From: Paraburkholderia hiiakae
Lineage (GTDB): Bacteria > Pseudomonadota > Gammaproteobacteria > Burkholderiales > Burkholderiaceae
Assembly: GCF_904848665.1 (NCBI RefSeq)
Contig: NZ_CAJHCQ010000009.1
Coordinates: 186,001-250,000 of the forward strand
Reading direction: 5' to 3'
DNA length: 64,000 nt
The translations under genes were made by a program, and so were the position numbers. The notes under the pieces are model-generated. The model ran no database searches, was not told the origin of the DNA, and was given only the letters and a program-made list of their open reading frames with translations. This document shows, one piece after another, positions 50,980 through 59,299 of the stretch; positions within the stretch are counted from its first letter, which is position 1, and each line of letters begins with the position of its first letter.

Positions 50980-51139
50980 GGCAGGCGGGCTCCAGGGGAG
51001 GGAGTGGGCAGAGGTTTCGCCTTCGATGCTGAACCGCCCCGGTGTCCATTTGATGACAGATTTGTGCCAGCCATGCCTGATGCATTCCCGATAAGTCGGC
51101 GCCCGATCGACACGCGCCATCAGTAAGAGGATTGCGCAG

Positions 51140-52765
51140 ATGCAAAAACGGGTTCTTTCGCTGCGTCTCCTGGTCCGCCGCTGGGCCTTCGCGCGGGCGA
51201 AGGCGGCGACGCGCCTGATCGGCAAGTATCCCTTTTTCGCGGGTCTCTCCGGCACGCTCGTCGCGACGGTCATGGCAATCCTGACCTACGCGGCGCTCTA
51301 CGAAGGTCGCGCCGAAGAGTTGCGGCACGCCCAGGAGAACTCGCGCAACCTCGTGCAACTCATCAGCAACGACATCGCCCGCAACGTCGAGATTTACGAC
51401 CTGTCGCTGCAGGCCGTGGTCACGGCCGCGCAGCAGCCGCAGACCTGGAGCCTGCCCGAGGCGCTGCGCCAGCGCGTGTTGTTCGACCGGGCGACGGCGG
51501 CGTCGAGGCTCGGCGGCGCTTATGTGATCGACGCCACGGGCCATGTGAAAGCCGCGCACAGCAGCGCTCTCGAGGCAACGGACGCCAGCATTTCATTCGC
51601 CGACCGCGACTACTTCATCGCGCAGCAGCGCGACCCGCAAGCGGGCCTTTTCTTTTCGAAGCCGTACCGTTCGCGCCTGCGCGGCGGCGTGCTCACCATC
51701 GGCCTCACGCGCCGCATCAATGCGCCCGACGGCACATTCGCGGGTGTCGCGCTGCTCGGCGTGCGTCTCGACTACTTTCAGCAGCTTCTGGAGCGTATCG
51801 ATCTGGGGCAGGGCAGCCGCCTCTTCATATTGATGCGCGACGGCACGCTGCTCGCGAGCCAGCCGCCGTCGCTGCGCGGCGCGGGGGCGAATTATGCGGA
51901 CCTGCCGAATTTCGCGATCTTTTCCCGCCGCGCCGTCGGCAGCTATACGCTGCAGTCGGCGCTCGACGGCGTGGAGCGCATCTACACGTTTTCGCACGTG
52001 GTCAACTCGCCGTTCATCGTCGTCGTGGCGCCCGCCGTGGAGGATGTGCTCGCCGGCTGGCGGCGGCGCAGCTATATTGCGCTGGTGGTGACCACGGTGT
52101 TCGGTGGCGCGTGGGTGCTGGTGTCGTGGGTGCTCGCGTTCGCGCTGCGCGACAAGGTGGTGGCCGAGGGCGAGCTCATGCGCCTGGCTGTTACCGACCC
52201 GCTCACGGGGCTAGCGAATCGCCGCGCGCTCGACAGCCGTCTCGCGGCGGAATGGCATCACGCGGTGCGCGAGCGCACGCCGCTTTCCGTGCTGTTTTTC
52301 GATATCGACCACTTCAAGCTCTTCAACGATACCTACGGGCACGCCGCCGGCGACGAAGTGCTGGCCTTCGTGGCCGGACGCATCGCTTCGGGATCGCGGC
52401 GCGCAACCGACCTCGCCGCGCGCTTTGGCGGCGAAGAGTTCGCGGTGGTGCTGCCGGGCACGGCGCTCGACGCCGCAACGCGCGTTGCGGAGAAGATCCG
52501 CAAACGCATCGAGTCGGACAATCTCACGCTAAGTGGTACGCACGACGGGTGCGTGACGGTGAGCGCGGGGTGTGCGAGCTGCAATCCACCGGTGGGCGGC
52601 AGCGCCGCTAAACTGCTGGCCGCCGCCGACCGCTTGCTGTACGAGGCCAAGGATGCCGGCCGCAATCAGGTCCGGTCGCAGCAATGGACGGGAGAGGGGG
52701 CGCAGCCGCTGGTGGATTCCGAAGACGGAACCCGAGGCCGCGATGCGCCCGCAACTCGAGGCTGA
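51140..52765 (+). CDS. Diguanylate cyclase with periplasmic Cache domain
   Basis: A 541-residue membrane sensor. A helix at about 33-53 and another at about 311-335 flank a periplasmic dCache domain ('YDLSLQAVVTAAQQ', 'DATGHVKAAHSS', 'DRDYFIAQQRDPQAGLFFSKP'). The cytosolic GGDEF domain has GGEEF at 430-434 with an RxxD inhibitory site at 421-424, five residues before, so it should make c-di-GMP and be product-inhibited. The start ATG lies 160 bases from the divergent phosphate transporter. The ligand is unknown. Confidence 0.93.
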   Translation: MQKRVLSLRLLVRRWAFARAKAATRLIGKYPFFAGLSGTLVATVMAILTYAALYEGRAEELRHAQENSRNLVQLISNDIARNVEIYDLSLQAVVTAAQQPQTWSLPEALRQRVLFDRATAASRLGGAYVIDATGHVKAAHSSALEATDASISFADRDYFIAQQRDPQAGLFFSKPYRSRLRGGVLTIGLTRRINAPDGTFAGVALLGVRLDYFQQLLERIDLGQGSRLFILMRDGTLLASQPPSLRGAGANYADLPNFAIFSRRAVGSYTLQSALDGVERIYTFSHVVNSPFIVVVAPAVEDVLAGWRRRSYIALVVTTVFGGAWVLVSWVLAFALRDKVVAEGELMRLAVTDPLTGLANRRALDSRLAAEWHHAVRERTPLSVLFFDIDHFKLFNDTYGHAAGDEVLAFVAGRIASGSRRATDLAARFGGEEFAVVLPGTALDAATRVAEKIRKRIESDNLTLSGTHDGCVTVSAGCASCNPPVGGSAAKLLAAADRLLYEAKDAGRNQVRSQQWTGEGAQPLVDSEDGTRGRDAPATRG

Positions 52766-52809
52766 GGCGCGCCGGTTTCTCGCGCGGCGCGCGACGCCCT
52801 CCATGCCGG

Positions 52810-53214
52810 TCAGCGCGCGGATTTCGACAGCCGGTGGCCGAGGCCCAGGTTCGAGACGATCTGCCAGGTATAGACGCGCGAATAGTGCACGCCAAACTGC
52901 CGGCCGATCAACTCGCGCACGCGGCTGTTGGTCCACGCATCGCTTGGAAAGCCGTGGTCGCGCGCGGAGCCGTGCAGGGCGCTCGCGATCCAGCCTAGCG
53001 CGGCCTGATCGAGCACCGAAGGCCGGCCGCCCACGCTCATCTGCTGGAGCGCGGCGAGCCCGCCGTCCTCGACGATGGACTTGTAGCGCCTCACCGTCTG
53101 GGCGGAAAGGTGGAGTGAGTCGGCGACGCTATTCACGGTCGCGCCTTCCATCAACATCTGGCCGGCGGCCATTCTTCTCGCGACGCTCGGCAGGTTTTCG
53201 GTTCGGGTAAGCAT
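52810..53214 (-). CDS. Helix-turn-helix protein resembling IS630-type transposase N-terminus
   Basis: A 134-residue protein with a winged HTH: 'ARRMAAGQMLMEGATVNSVADSLHLSAQTVRRYKSIVEDGGLAAL', then 'GGRPSVLDQAALGWI', and a second motif 'GVHYSRVYTWQIVSNLGL'. This is the two-part DNA-binding region of IS630/Tc1-like transposases and domesticated relatives. No DDE catalytic domain follows. It may act as a regulator. The start at 53214 (MLTRTENLPS) is chosen over 53253. Confidence 0.7.
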   Translation of the reverse strand: MLTRTENLPSVARRMAAGQMLMEGATVNSVADSLHLSAQTVRRYKSIVEDGGLAALQQMSVGGRPSVLDQAALGWIASALHGSARDHGFPSDAWTNSRVRELIGRQFGVHYSRVYTWQIVSNLGLGHRLSKSAR

Positions 53215-54019
53215 GTGTTCACTCGTCGACGAAAGATTCCGGACACGCGGCATTGCGGATGTGCCGCTCCTGTAACCCTTCCTGCAAGCGGGTCTTGTCG
53301 CTTGCCATGGACCTTGCGCCGGTGCGGTGACGCGAGAGCCATGACGGACGGCGAAATCAACGCCCGGTGAAGGGCGCTTGTTGCGAAACGCCTCGGTGTT
53401 CCGCAGCGGATATTAATAATTGTTTTTGTAGGGAATGTGTATAGCTAGCGGAAAAATAGTCTGCTTGACTTGTGGATATTCCTGAGCTAGTGGGAAAAAC
53501 AACCGGTTCGCCTTGGTCAACAATGGGCGCTGCCATTTCGCATCAATCCCGCAATGCGAAGTTTGCTCCCATTGCAGCCCGATAACCTGACTTATTTGCT
53601 CAATCATTGAAAAGCAACGCTATGCATTGTTTTTGTATGACTAATTCACCGTTCAGCGGATATTGCGCCGGATCGGCCCTATCCAATATGGATTAAATCG
53701 CGAAGTTGGATCTTTAGATGTTTGTTAGCGTTTCTGGCGACTGCCCGGTAAAAATCTCCGCTCAGCAAGGGTGACGATGACGATGGGGCAATTTCGGGGA
53801 GTGATTTGATTTTTTTGTGCAGAATGTTTTTCGCAAACATTTCGAATCGATTCGAATGTGGATTGGATTCGAATGAACGAATGCAGAATGCCGGATTCGC
53901 CACGCAACGTGTCGCGTAGCGAAACGGATCCTTGAATCCTGTCGGGCCGCCAAATGCCTTTGCGCTTTTCGTCAAACGACGCGCGGCATGGGTGGCGGCC
54001 CGCTTTCTGGCCGCTGCGG
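53215..54019. other. AT-rich non-coding island
   Basis: About 800 bases, much more AT-rich than the rest of the window between about 53400 and 53900. Open frames in it are short and non-homologous by eye. A perfect 16-base palindrome TTCGAATCGATTCGAA (53841-53856) is followed by further GGATTCGAATG-like repeats to 53880. Candidates are a horizontally acquired scar, an operator cluster or a regulatory RNA. No function is evident. Confidence 0.5.
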
Positions 54020-54418
54020 ATGAATAAAGAACTTGATGAAAAGGTAGGTCGGTTGTTGCGTCGTGCCGCGAGCCGCCGCTCGCTCGTGCCGTATGCCGCA
54101 TTTCACGCCCTGTTCGCGGGCGACGTGCCGTTGCGCGAGCGTTATGAAAAGCTCGAGACGGCCGCGGCTGCGTTATGCGAGCCGCGCGAGGCCGACTATG
54201 CGTCGCTGCTCTCGACCGATTCGGGCCTGCCCGGGCCGGACTTTTATACGCGCTTCAAGCGCCTGCATGCCGAGCGTTACTACGCGACGCTGGGTGCGGA
54301 CCGGCATCGGATGCTGCGGCTTGTCGAAAAGCGTCAGCTCGCGAGCGAGGAACGCGAGCGTGTGTATGCCCACTATGTGCGCTGTGCTGCCGAAGAAGCC
54401 TGCATGAACGGCGCGTGA
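54020..54418 (+). CDS. Hypothetical protein (132 aa)
   Basis: A soluble, mostly helical protein starting MNKELDEKVGRLLRRAASR, with 'LVPYAAFHALFAGDVPLRERYEKLE', 'FYTRFKRLHAERYYATLG' and a C-terminal helix with three Cys/Glu positions (VRCAAEEACMNGA). No signal peptide or domain I can name. The start at 54020 is chosen over an in-frame ATG at 53954, which would lie in the non-coding island. It precedes a gene for an exported protein by 61 bases. Confidence 0.65.
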   Translation: MNKELDEKVGRLLRRAASRRSLVPYAAFHALFAGDVPLRERYEKLETAAAALCEPREADYASLLSTDSGLPGPDFYTRFKRLHAERYYATLGADRHRMLRLVEKRQLASEERERVYAHYVRCAAEEACMNGA

Positions 54419-54479
54419 TGCGCGCGAGCGGTGCAGTGTCGTTCTCTTGCCATTGACGATCCTCAGAAGGAGTTGCCAC

Positions 54480-55094
54480 ATGTCCACGCGCTATCGTTCT
54501 TCTGCGCCGCTGCTCGGCGCTGTTCTCGTGCTTGCCCTCGGTGTGTCGCCGCACGTGCCACTGCGGGCGCAGACGGCGTCCGATGCCGCGCCTGAAAGCG
54601 CCCCTAACGCCACGCTGGAGATTGGCGAGGTACAGACTACGGCCACGGTGGTGAGCATCGACGCGGCGACCAATTCGGTCACGCTGCGCGGCGCGCGGCG
54701 CAACCTGGTGACGGTCGCGGTCGATCCCACCATCGGCGACGTGAGCAAGCTCAAGCCTGGCGATCACGTGAATATCCTCTACAAGGAGGCGCTGCTGCTG
54801 CGTGCCGAAAAGGTGGCGACGAGGGGCATACGCTCGCGCGTCGATACGGTCGTTACCACGCCCGCTTCCGGTGGCGTGGCGTCTACTGCGCGTAGCGTTC
54901 AGGTGATTGCGACGGTGGAGAAGATCGACCGCAAGAGCCGCAAGGTCGCATTGCGCGGACCGCGTCGCACGGTCGTGGTCGTCGCGCCGCCGGACGTGCC
55001 GCTCGAATCGATCAAGGTGGGCGACAGCATTCGCGCCGACTATGTGGGCGCGACGGCGATACAGGTCACGCGCGACGGTCAGGGCCTGCAGTGA
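54480..55094 (+). CDS. Exported protein with duplicated DUF5666-like beta domain
   Basis: A 204-residue protein with a signal peptide (about residues 1-32, ending 'PLRAQ'). It contains two similar beta-rich repeats: residues about 50-115 ('ATVVSIDAATNSVTLRGARRNLVTVAVDP', then 'KLKPGDHVNILY') and about 138-198 ('ATVEKIDRKSRKVALRGPRRTVVVVAPP', then 'IKVGDSIRADY'). This OB-like repeat resembles DUF5666. The start at 54480 follows AAGGAG. Probably periplasmic; role unknown. Confidence 0.75.
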   Translation: MSTRYRSSAPLLGAVLVLALGVSPHVPLRAQTASDAAPESAPNATLEIGEVQTTATVVSIDAATNSVTLRGARRNLVTVAVDPTIGDVSKLKPGDHVNILYKEALLLRAEKVATRGIRSRVDTVVTTPASGGVASTARSVQVIATVEKIDRKSRKVALRGPRRTVVVVAPPDVPLESIKVGDSIRADYVGATAIQVTRDGQGLQ

Positions 55095-55124
55095 CGCACT
55101 GACCCGTGGGCGGCGTGCCAGGCG

Positions 55125-55370
55125 CTAGTCCACGCGATTGCGGTCGCGCACGAGGATCGAGACGTAGATCGCCGTGCAGACGATGATGACGGCCACGCCG
55201 GTAATCACCTTCTGGTGGTCGAAGTTGATGAGACCGATCACCGCGATGGCGATGCCGGCGGCAGAGCCGAGCGTGCCCATTGCGGCCACGAAAATGCGCA
55301 CCTTGCTCCAGACGCGATGGCGCCGCTCGGGACCTGCGCCTTCCATAAACCGATGCAGTCGATCAAACAT
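55125..55370 (-). CDS. Small two-helix membrane protein
   Basis: An 81-residue protein: a basic N-terminus (MFDRLHRFMEGAGPERRHRVW), helices at about 24-48 and 54-74, then 'VRDRNRVD'. The positive-inside rule places both ends in the cytosol. I do not recognise a family. It lies convergent to the exported-protein gene with 30 bases between stops. Confidence 0.6.
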   Translation of the reverse strand: MFDRLHRFMEGAGPERRHRVWSKVRIFVAAMGTLGSAAGIAIAVIGLINFDHQKVITGVAVIIVCTAIYVSILVRDRNRVD

Positions 55371-55690
55371 GGCGGCTCTTCCGGGTTGGGTAGAAGTCGG
55401 TCATGCGGGCGCGGTTGAATGAGCGAGCCTGACCAGTTGAAGTATAGCCAGCCCATTATTACGCGTTCTTTCATTCGCCTGCGCGCTATCGCGCCGGAAT
55501 GTCTGATCGTTTTTTGCGCGCGTTTAAGTTTGCCTTAATTTTGGCTCGCCATGATGGAGCGGTCGGGTCGATTTGATAGTTCGATTCGCGGTTGTTCTTC
55601 ACGTCCCCTGTTGGCCGCCGATTCTTTCGGCGGCCTTTTTTTTTGTCTGCACTCGACGTTTGCTAGCGTCGAGCCGCGCGCATTCAAGCC
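55371..55690 (+). ncRNA. Candidate small RNA region ending at a strong terminator
   Basis: A 320-base gap with no ORF of interest. A strong plus-strand intrinsic terminator (55613-55644) lies 500 bases past the nearest plus-strand gene, with an antisense gene between. This suggests an independent plus-strand transcript of about 100-200 bases ending at 55644. An AT-rich stretch (about 55500-55545) could hold its promoter. A second hairpin (CTCGACG / CGTCGAG, 55652-55673) probably belongs to fliD termination. No expression evidence; the exact start is unknown. Confidence 0.35.
55613..55644 (+). terminator. Intrinsic terminator with nine-T run
   Basis: GGCCGCCG / CGGCGGCC stem with a 7-base loop followed by nine T. 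The orientation is plus only. No plus-strand gene ends within 500 bases upstream. Confidence 0.88.
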
Positions 55691-57130
55691 TTATTTGTGA
55701 TTGGTCGCGAGGGCGCCCGCACTGTTTGCGCCGCCGAACAGCTGCGTCAGATATTGCTGGTTGTTGTTCATGATCGACATGAGGTTATTGAGCGCGGTGA
55801 ACTGGCGGTTGAATTTCGCAGTGAGTTGGGTTGCGCGCACATCGAGCATCGACGACTGCTTCTTGATGTCGTCAAGCTCCTTGTTGATGGCGGTGCTGCG
55901 CCGCTCGATGATGCCGCTCGATTGCACGTAGGGCGTGATGGCGCTATTGAGTTTCGCGCTCATGCCGCCGCTGCCGAACAGCGCCGCAATCGCACTATTG
56001 CCCGGTTGCAGCGCCTTCTTGAACGTATCGTCGTCGATTTCCAGCTTCCCGCTCTTGTCGAGCTTGATGCCGATCTCGCCCAGCGAGTGGGTCACGCCGT
56101 CGTTGCCCTTTACGCCCGCCGAAATGACTGCCGGCAAACTCGATGCGAGTGTGCGCGCAATCGAGTCGCCGAGCAGCGCGCCCGCTTGTGCGCCGGTCGA
56201 ACCCGTGGCGGCCGTGTAGGAGGTCAGCCCGTTCAGGGCATCCACGTAGCTGTTGTACGCCTTCACGAAGTCGCGGATGGACGTACCCGTCGCTTCGGTG
56301 TCGGGGGCGATGGTGAGTGTTTGCTTCGTGCCCACCGAGGCGCTTTCGAGCTTGATCGTGATGTCGCTCACCACGCCTTCGAGCGAGTTGCTCGCGCTCG
56401 TGACGCGCGTACCGTCTATGCGCAGTTCGGCGTCGCCGGCTGCCTCGACTTCGCGCATTTGCGAGGAGGCAAGACGTGTATCGACGCCCGGGCCCGCCTG
56501 CACGTCGATCGCGTTGGCCGCGCCGGTTTTGTTCGCGCTCAGCACGAGGTGCTGACCGTCGGCGCCGTTGACGATCGACGCCGTGACGCCGGGGTTGTCC
56601 TTCGCCCGGTTGATCGCCGCGACGACATCGGTGAGCTTGTTGCTGCCCGCGGCGATCGTCAGATGCATGGACTTGCCGCCCATCGAAATGTCGAGGCTGC
56701 CCTCCCCGAGTTTCTCGCCTGTGTCGAAGCTATCCGAGGTGACCTTGTGCGCCGTCGCGAGGTGATCGACCTCGACCGTGAAACTGCTCGCCACCGCGTT
56801 CTTGCCGGCCACCGCGCTCAGGCCTTTGTCCTTTTCGCTCGTCGTGACCGTGAAGCGTTGCAGCGCGGCGCCGTCCTTGAACGGCTCGAGTGCGGTTTGG
56901 AGCGAAGCGAGCGCCGACTTCAGCGTGCCGAGCGCTGAGAGCGTCGTGTTGCTGGCCGTTTGCTTCGCACTGAGGATGGCGTTTGGCCCGGCGATCTTCG
57001 CGTTGACGAGCGCCTTGACGAGCTGGTTGACGTCGAGCGCGGAGTTGGTCGCGCCGCTGATGATCGACTGGGCGGCGTCGCTCAGCGCGCTGTTCGCGCT
57101 GGCGGTGGTGTTCGTGATCGTGCTTGCCAT
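55691..57130 (-). CDS. fliD: Flagellar hook-associated protein 2 (filament cap)
   Basis: A 479-residue secreted cap protein. FliD_N lies at about 30-130 ('LDVNQLVKALVNAKIAGPNAILSAKQ', 'ALGTLKSALASLQTALEPFKD') and FliD_C at about 240-460, ending in a coiled coil ('QLTAKFNRQFTALNNLMSIMNNNQQYLTQLF') that is the usual terminal helix. It forms the distal cap that folds flagellin. It is a lone gene here: no fliC, flaG, fliS or fliT adjacent. A near-perfect sigma-28 promoter precedes it. A second paralogue elsewhere is likely. Confidence 0.93.
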   Translation of the reverse strand: MASTITNTTASANSALSDAAQSIISGATNSALDVNQLVKALVNAKIAGPNAILSAKQTASNTTLSALGTLKSALASLQTALEPFKDGAALQRFTVTTSEKDKGLSAVAGKNAVASSFTVEVDHLATAHKVTSDSFDTGEKLGEGSLDISMGGKSMHLTIAAGSNKLTDVVAAINRAKDNPGVTASIVNGADGQHLVLSANKTGAANAIDVQAGPGVDTRLASSQMREVEAAGDAELRIDGTRVTSASNSLEGVVSDITIKLESASVGTKQTLTIAPDTEATGTSIRDFVKAYNSYVDALNGLTSYTAATGSTGAQAGALLGDSIARTLASSLPAVISAGVKGNDGVTHSLGEIGIKLDKSGKLEIDDDTFKKALQPGNSAIAALFGSGGMSAKLNSAITPYVQSSGIIERRSTAINKELDDIKKQSSMLDVRATQLTAKFNRQFTALNNLMSIMNNNQQYLTQLFGGANSAGALATNHK

Positions 57131-57195
57131 GAAAGAAGTCCGTTCGTTCTGGTGCGTCGAGTCGACGGAACGCGCGAATGCGCGGTCATGCTTTC

Positions 57196-57222
57196 ATTAC
57201 GGCAAGCTTTCATGAAACTTTA
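57196..57222 (-). promoter_or_regulatory. Sigma-28 (FliA) promoter of fliD
   Basis: On the minus strand TAAAGTTT (57215-57222) is followed after 11 bases by GCCGTAAT (57196-57203). The flagellar consensus is TAAAGTTT-N11-GCCGATAA: the -35 is perfect, the spacer exact, and the first four bases of the -10 match. Transcription would start about 60 bases before the fliD ATG. Confidence 0.85.
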
Positions 57223-57284
57223 TGAAAGAATCGAAAAGAATTTGAAAAGTTCGTGCCTCGTCCTCGCGGCGGCTGCCGCCCGCT

Positions 57285-57878
57285 TCAGACGTGCTCGGGA
57301 AACCCGGAGCGGCCTTGCGTGAGGTCCGTTAGCGTGTTGCGCGCGGTTTCCACGGCGGTGGCGGGCAACTGGATCGTGAGGCGGACTGTCATGGCGTATC
57401 GGCTCTCCACGAGCGTGAACTGCTCCTGGTCGATCCAGTGGCGCACACGAGCTTCGTCGGGGTAGCCGAGTTCGACCGTGAGGCGCGCCTGCGCGATGCG
57501 CTCGACGCGCTCGGCTCCCTGCAGGGTGCTGGCGATGGCGTCGGTATAGGCGCGCACGAGGCCGCCCGCGCCGAGCTTCACGCCGCCGTAGTAGCGCACC
57601 ACGGCCGCGAGCACGCCGTCGAGGTCGTGGTGGCGCAGCACTTCGAGGATCGGGCGCCCGGCGGTGCCGGAGGGTTCGCCGTCGTCGGACATGCCGGACT
57701 GGCCGCCCGCGAGCAGGGCCCAGCAAACGTGCGTGGCGGTGGGGTGTTCGTCGCGCAGACGGCGGATTTCGGCCATGGCCGCTTCGCGGTCGGCAACGGG
57801 AATGGCGTGCGCGATGAAGCGGCTCTTGCGGATCTCGAGTTCCGCGGTGACGGGATGGGCGAGGGTGAAAGTTGGCAC
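57285..57878 (-). CDS. YigZ/IMPACT family protein (UPF0029)
   Basis: A 197-residue protein. The IMPACT domain has 'ELEIRKSRFIAHAIPVADRE', 'ATHVCWALLAGGQSGMSDDGEPSGTAGRPILEVL' and 'GVLAAVVRYYGGVKLGAGGLVRAYTDA', the family hallmarks. A C-terminal DUF1949 ferredoxin-like domain follows. In eukaryotes IMPACT affects translation control; the bacterial role is unclear. It is monocistronic, convergent to nothing, with fliD downstream 154 bases away on the same strand. Confidence 0.92.
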   Translation of the reverse strand: MPTFTLAHPVTAELEIRKSRFIAHAIPVADREAAMAEIRRLRDEHPTATHVCWALLAGGQSGMSDDGEPSGTAGRPILEVLRHHDLDGVLAAVVRYYGGVKLGAGGLVRAYTDAIASTLQGAERVERIAQARLTVELGYPDEARVRHWIDQEQFTLVESRYAMTVRLTIQLPATAVETARNTLTDLTQGRSGFPEHV

Positions 57879-58146
57879 AGGCGGGTTGGCACGGCAGGCG
57901 AAACCACCATGTTAGCCGATGCGCACTGGCCGGATTTCGATGTCCGTCCCTATATCTTGCCAGTTTGTGTAATGGTTCTTTGCGCCAGAGGCTAGTGACG
58001 CCCTGGCTTGCAGGCCGGATAATGCACGGCATGACGGATCTAGCTCTGGCTGGAGCGAAGCCGAACTCCTCATTCGGTGATCCGTCATAGTCCTTTCTCT
58101 CGCGGCGCCATTCCGGCCGACGCGATTCCCCAAGCGCCCAGAAGCC

Positions 58147-58182
58147 AAAAAAATCCCCGGTCGGACTGTGTCACGACCGGGG
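58147..58182 (-). terminator. Intrinsic terminator, minus strand
   Basis: CCCCGGTCG / CGACCGGGG, 9-bp stem, 10-base loop, followed on the minus strand by A then seven T. Confidence 0.8.
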
Positions 58183-58306
58183 GTCATAAGGCTCGCCTGT
58201 TCTCAAGAGGCAATTCCAGATTACGTCCGCAAAATTGTGTCCGCAATCGGAAAAAAAACCTGGTGCGTGTGGCGTCCGACGCGCGCTAGTGTTCTCACGA
58301 GTGACC

Positions 58307-58335
58307 AAAAAAAATCCCGGCCATCTCTGGCCGGG
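58307..58335 (-). terminator. Intrinsic terminator, minus strand
   Basis: CCCGGCCA / TGGCCGGG stem with a 4-base loop, followed on the minus strand by A then eight T. It lies about 340 bases beyond the stop of the nearest upstream minus-strand gene. Confidence 0.82.
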
Positions 58336-58673
58336 CAATGAGAATACACCGTGCGCTCCGGGGAACGAAACGCCCGACAACGTTACTCGTGGGGCGTGCT
58401 ACCGGCAACACTTGCGCATTACCTGCAATTACTGACGTATGCCTTTCTGGCTGCGCCCGGTGCGCGGCGTGGCAAGCCGGAACCGGCGTGTAGTGGGCAT
58501 TGTGGTGACATTGTTTCGCATTCCGAATAATCTTTGCGCGAGGGTACGCACATGGCGATGTAAGGCGCTGAAATGCGCCGAGGCCGATCTCCCCAGCGGG
58601 AGACCGGCCTCGGTGTGCCACCTCCGGCGCCGCCAGAGAAGGCGGCCCGTCGATCACGCGTACTTCATGTGGA

Positions 58674-58988
58674 TCAGTAACGCGGCGGCGGCGGGCGACG
58701 GTCGTCGTCACGGTAGTGCGGGGGACCCGCATCGTGCGGGTGATGGTGCATCCACTCGTCGTGTGCCCAATAACGGTGGCCGTCCCAATAACGGTCATCG
58801 TGCCAGCCAATCGAAACATGCGCGTCCACCGGCATCATGTGCGGTTGGCCATATTGCGGCGCCGACTCGGCACGCAGCCCATACGGTGCGGATTGAGCGA
58901 AGGCGCTCGATGCGCCCATCAATGCGCCGCCGGCGATCAGTGCTGCGGCGATGGCGCGGGCGGGGGTCTTCCAGTTCTTCGTATTCAT
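58674..58988 (-). CDS. Secreted His/Pro-rich small protein
   Basis: A 104-residue exported protein: signal peptide MNTKNWKTPARAIAAALIAG to 'SSAFAQS', then 'APYGLRAESAPQYGQPH' and a His/Trp/Asp-rich part ('IGWHDDRYWDGHRYWAHDEWMHHHPHD') and a proline tail. The RBS GAGGAGG is close to the ATG. The His cluster suggests metal binding, but the function is unknown; similar small exported proteins are common in Burkholderia. Confidence 0.75.
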   Translation of the reverse strand: MNTKNWKTPARAIAAALIAGGALMGASSAFAQSAPYGLRAESAPQYGQPHMMPVDAHVSIGWHDDRYWDGHRYWAHDEWMHHHPHDAGPPHYRDDDRRPPPPRY

Positions 58989-59299
58989 GAGTTACCTCCT
59001 CTTTGGTTGCGTCGTCAGTCACGCGGCATCGGGATGCCTTTGTGTTGCGACCACGATTCAAAGCTTATCGGTCCGAGGCGGAGGAATACGTGACGACTTG
59101 TAAGGTTTCGTTTCGTACGATTCTTTATGAGCGAAGGGCTGTTTTGACGGTTGGCCCTTGATGCAGAAAGGATTAAGCGCCGTGCCTGACAATCGGGAAC
59201 AAGCCCCGGAGGGTCAGGTTGTCAACTGGCGTTACATTCGGGCGGCGAGGGCCGCCCGAATGCGTCATCTGTACCGGCCAGCGGGTCCCGGTGTCGTTC
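58989..59299. other. Intergenic region with hairpin
   Basis: 311 bases between the small secreted-protein gene and the acyl-CoA synthetase stop. It contains the promoter of the former and a terminator hairpin (59235-59262). I see no ORF of value. Confidence 0.4.
59235..59262. terminator. Hairpin downstream of acyl-CoA synthetase gene
   Basis: CATTCGGGCGGC / GCCGCCCGAATG, perfect 12-bp stem, 4-base loop, 38 bases past the gene end. No long T run. Confidence 0.65.

Larger units (their letters stand above)
57879..58673 (-). ncRNA. Non-coding stretch with consecutive minus-strand terminators (possible small RNAs)
   Basis: Almost 800 bases without a convincing gene. Two intrinsic terminators oriented to the minus strand (58147-58182 and 58307-58335) lie about 125 bases apart with no ORF between. 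Another A-run of eight (58251-58258) and a 15-bp hairpin with one mismatch (58578-58613) are also present. GTCCGCAA occurs twice in direct repeat (58225-58232, 58239-58246). The pattern fits one or two small minus-strand RNAs. Transcription start sites cannot be placed with confidence. Confidence 0.35.

Noticed and set aside
51087..51094. CCCGATAA resembling a sigma-28 -10 before the diguanylate cyclase
   Set aside because: No matching -35 element occurs at the required 11-base spacing.
53413..54101. Several minus-strand open frames in the AT-rich island
   Set aside because: They overlap the start of the next real gene or are short, and look like random AT-rich frames with no protein-like pattern.
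58077..58289. Short plus-strand open frame in the non-coding region
   Set aside because: It crosses a terminator hairpin and has no ribosome site or protein-like composition.
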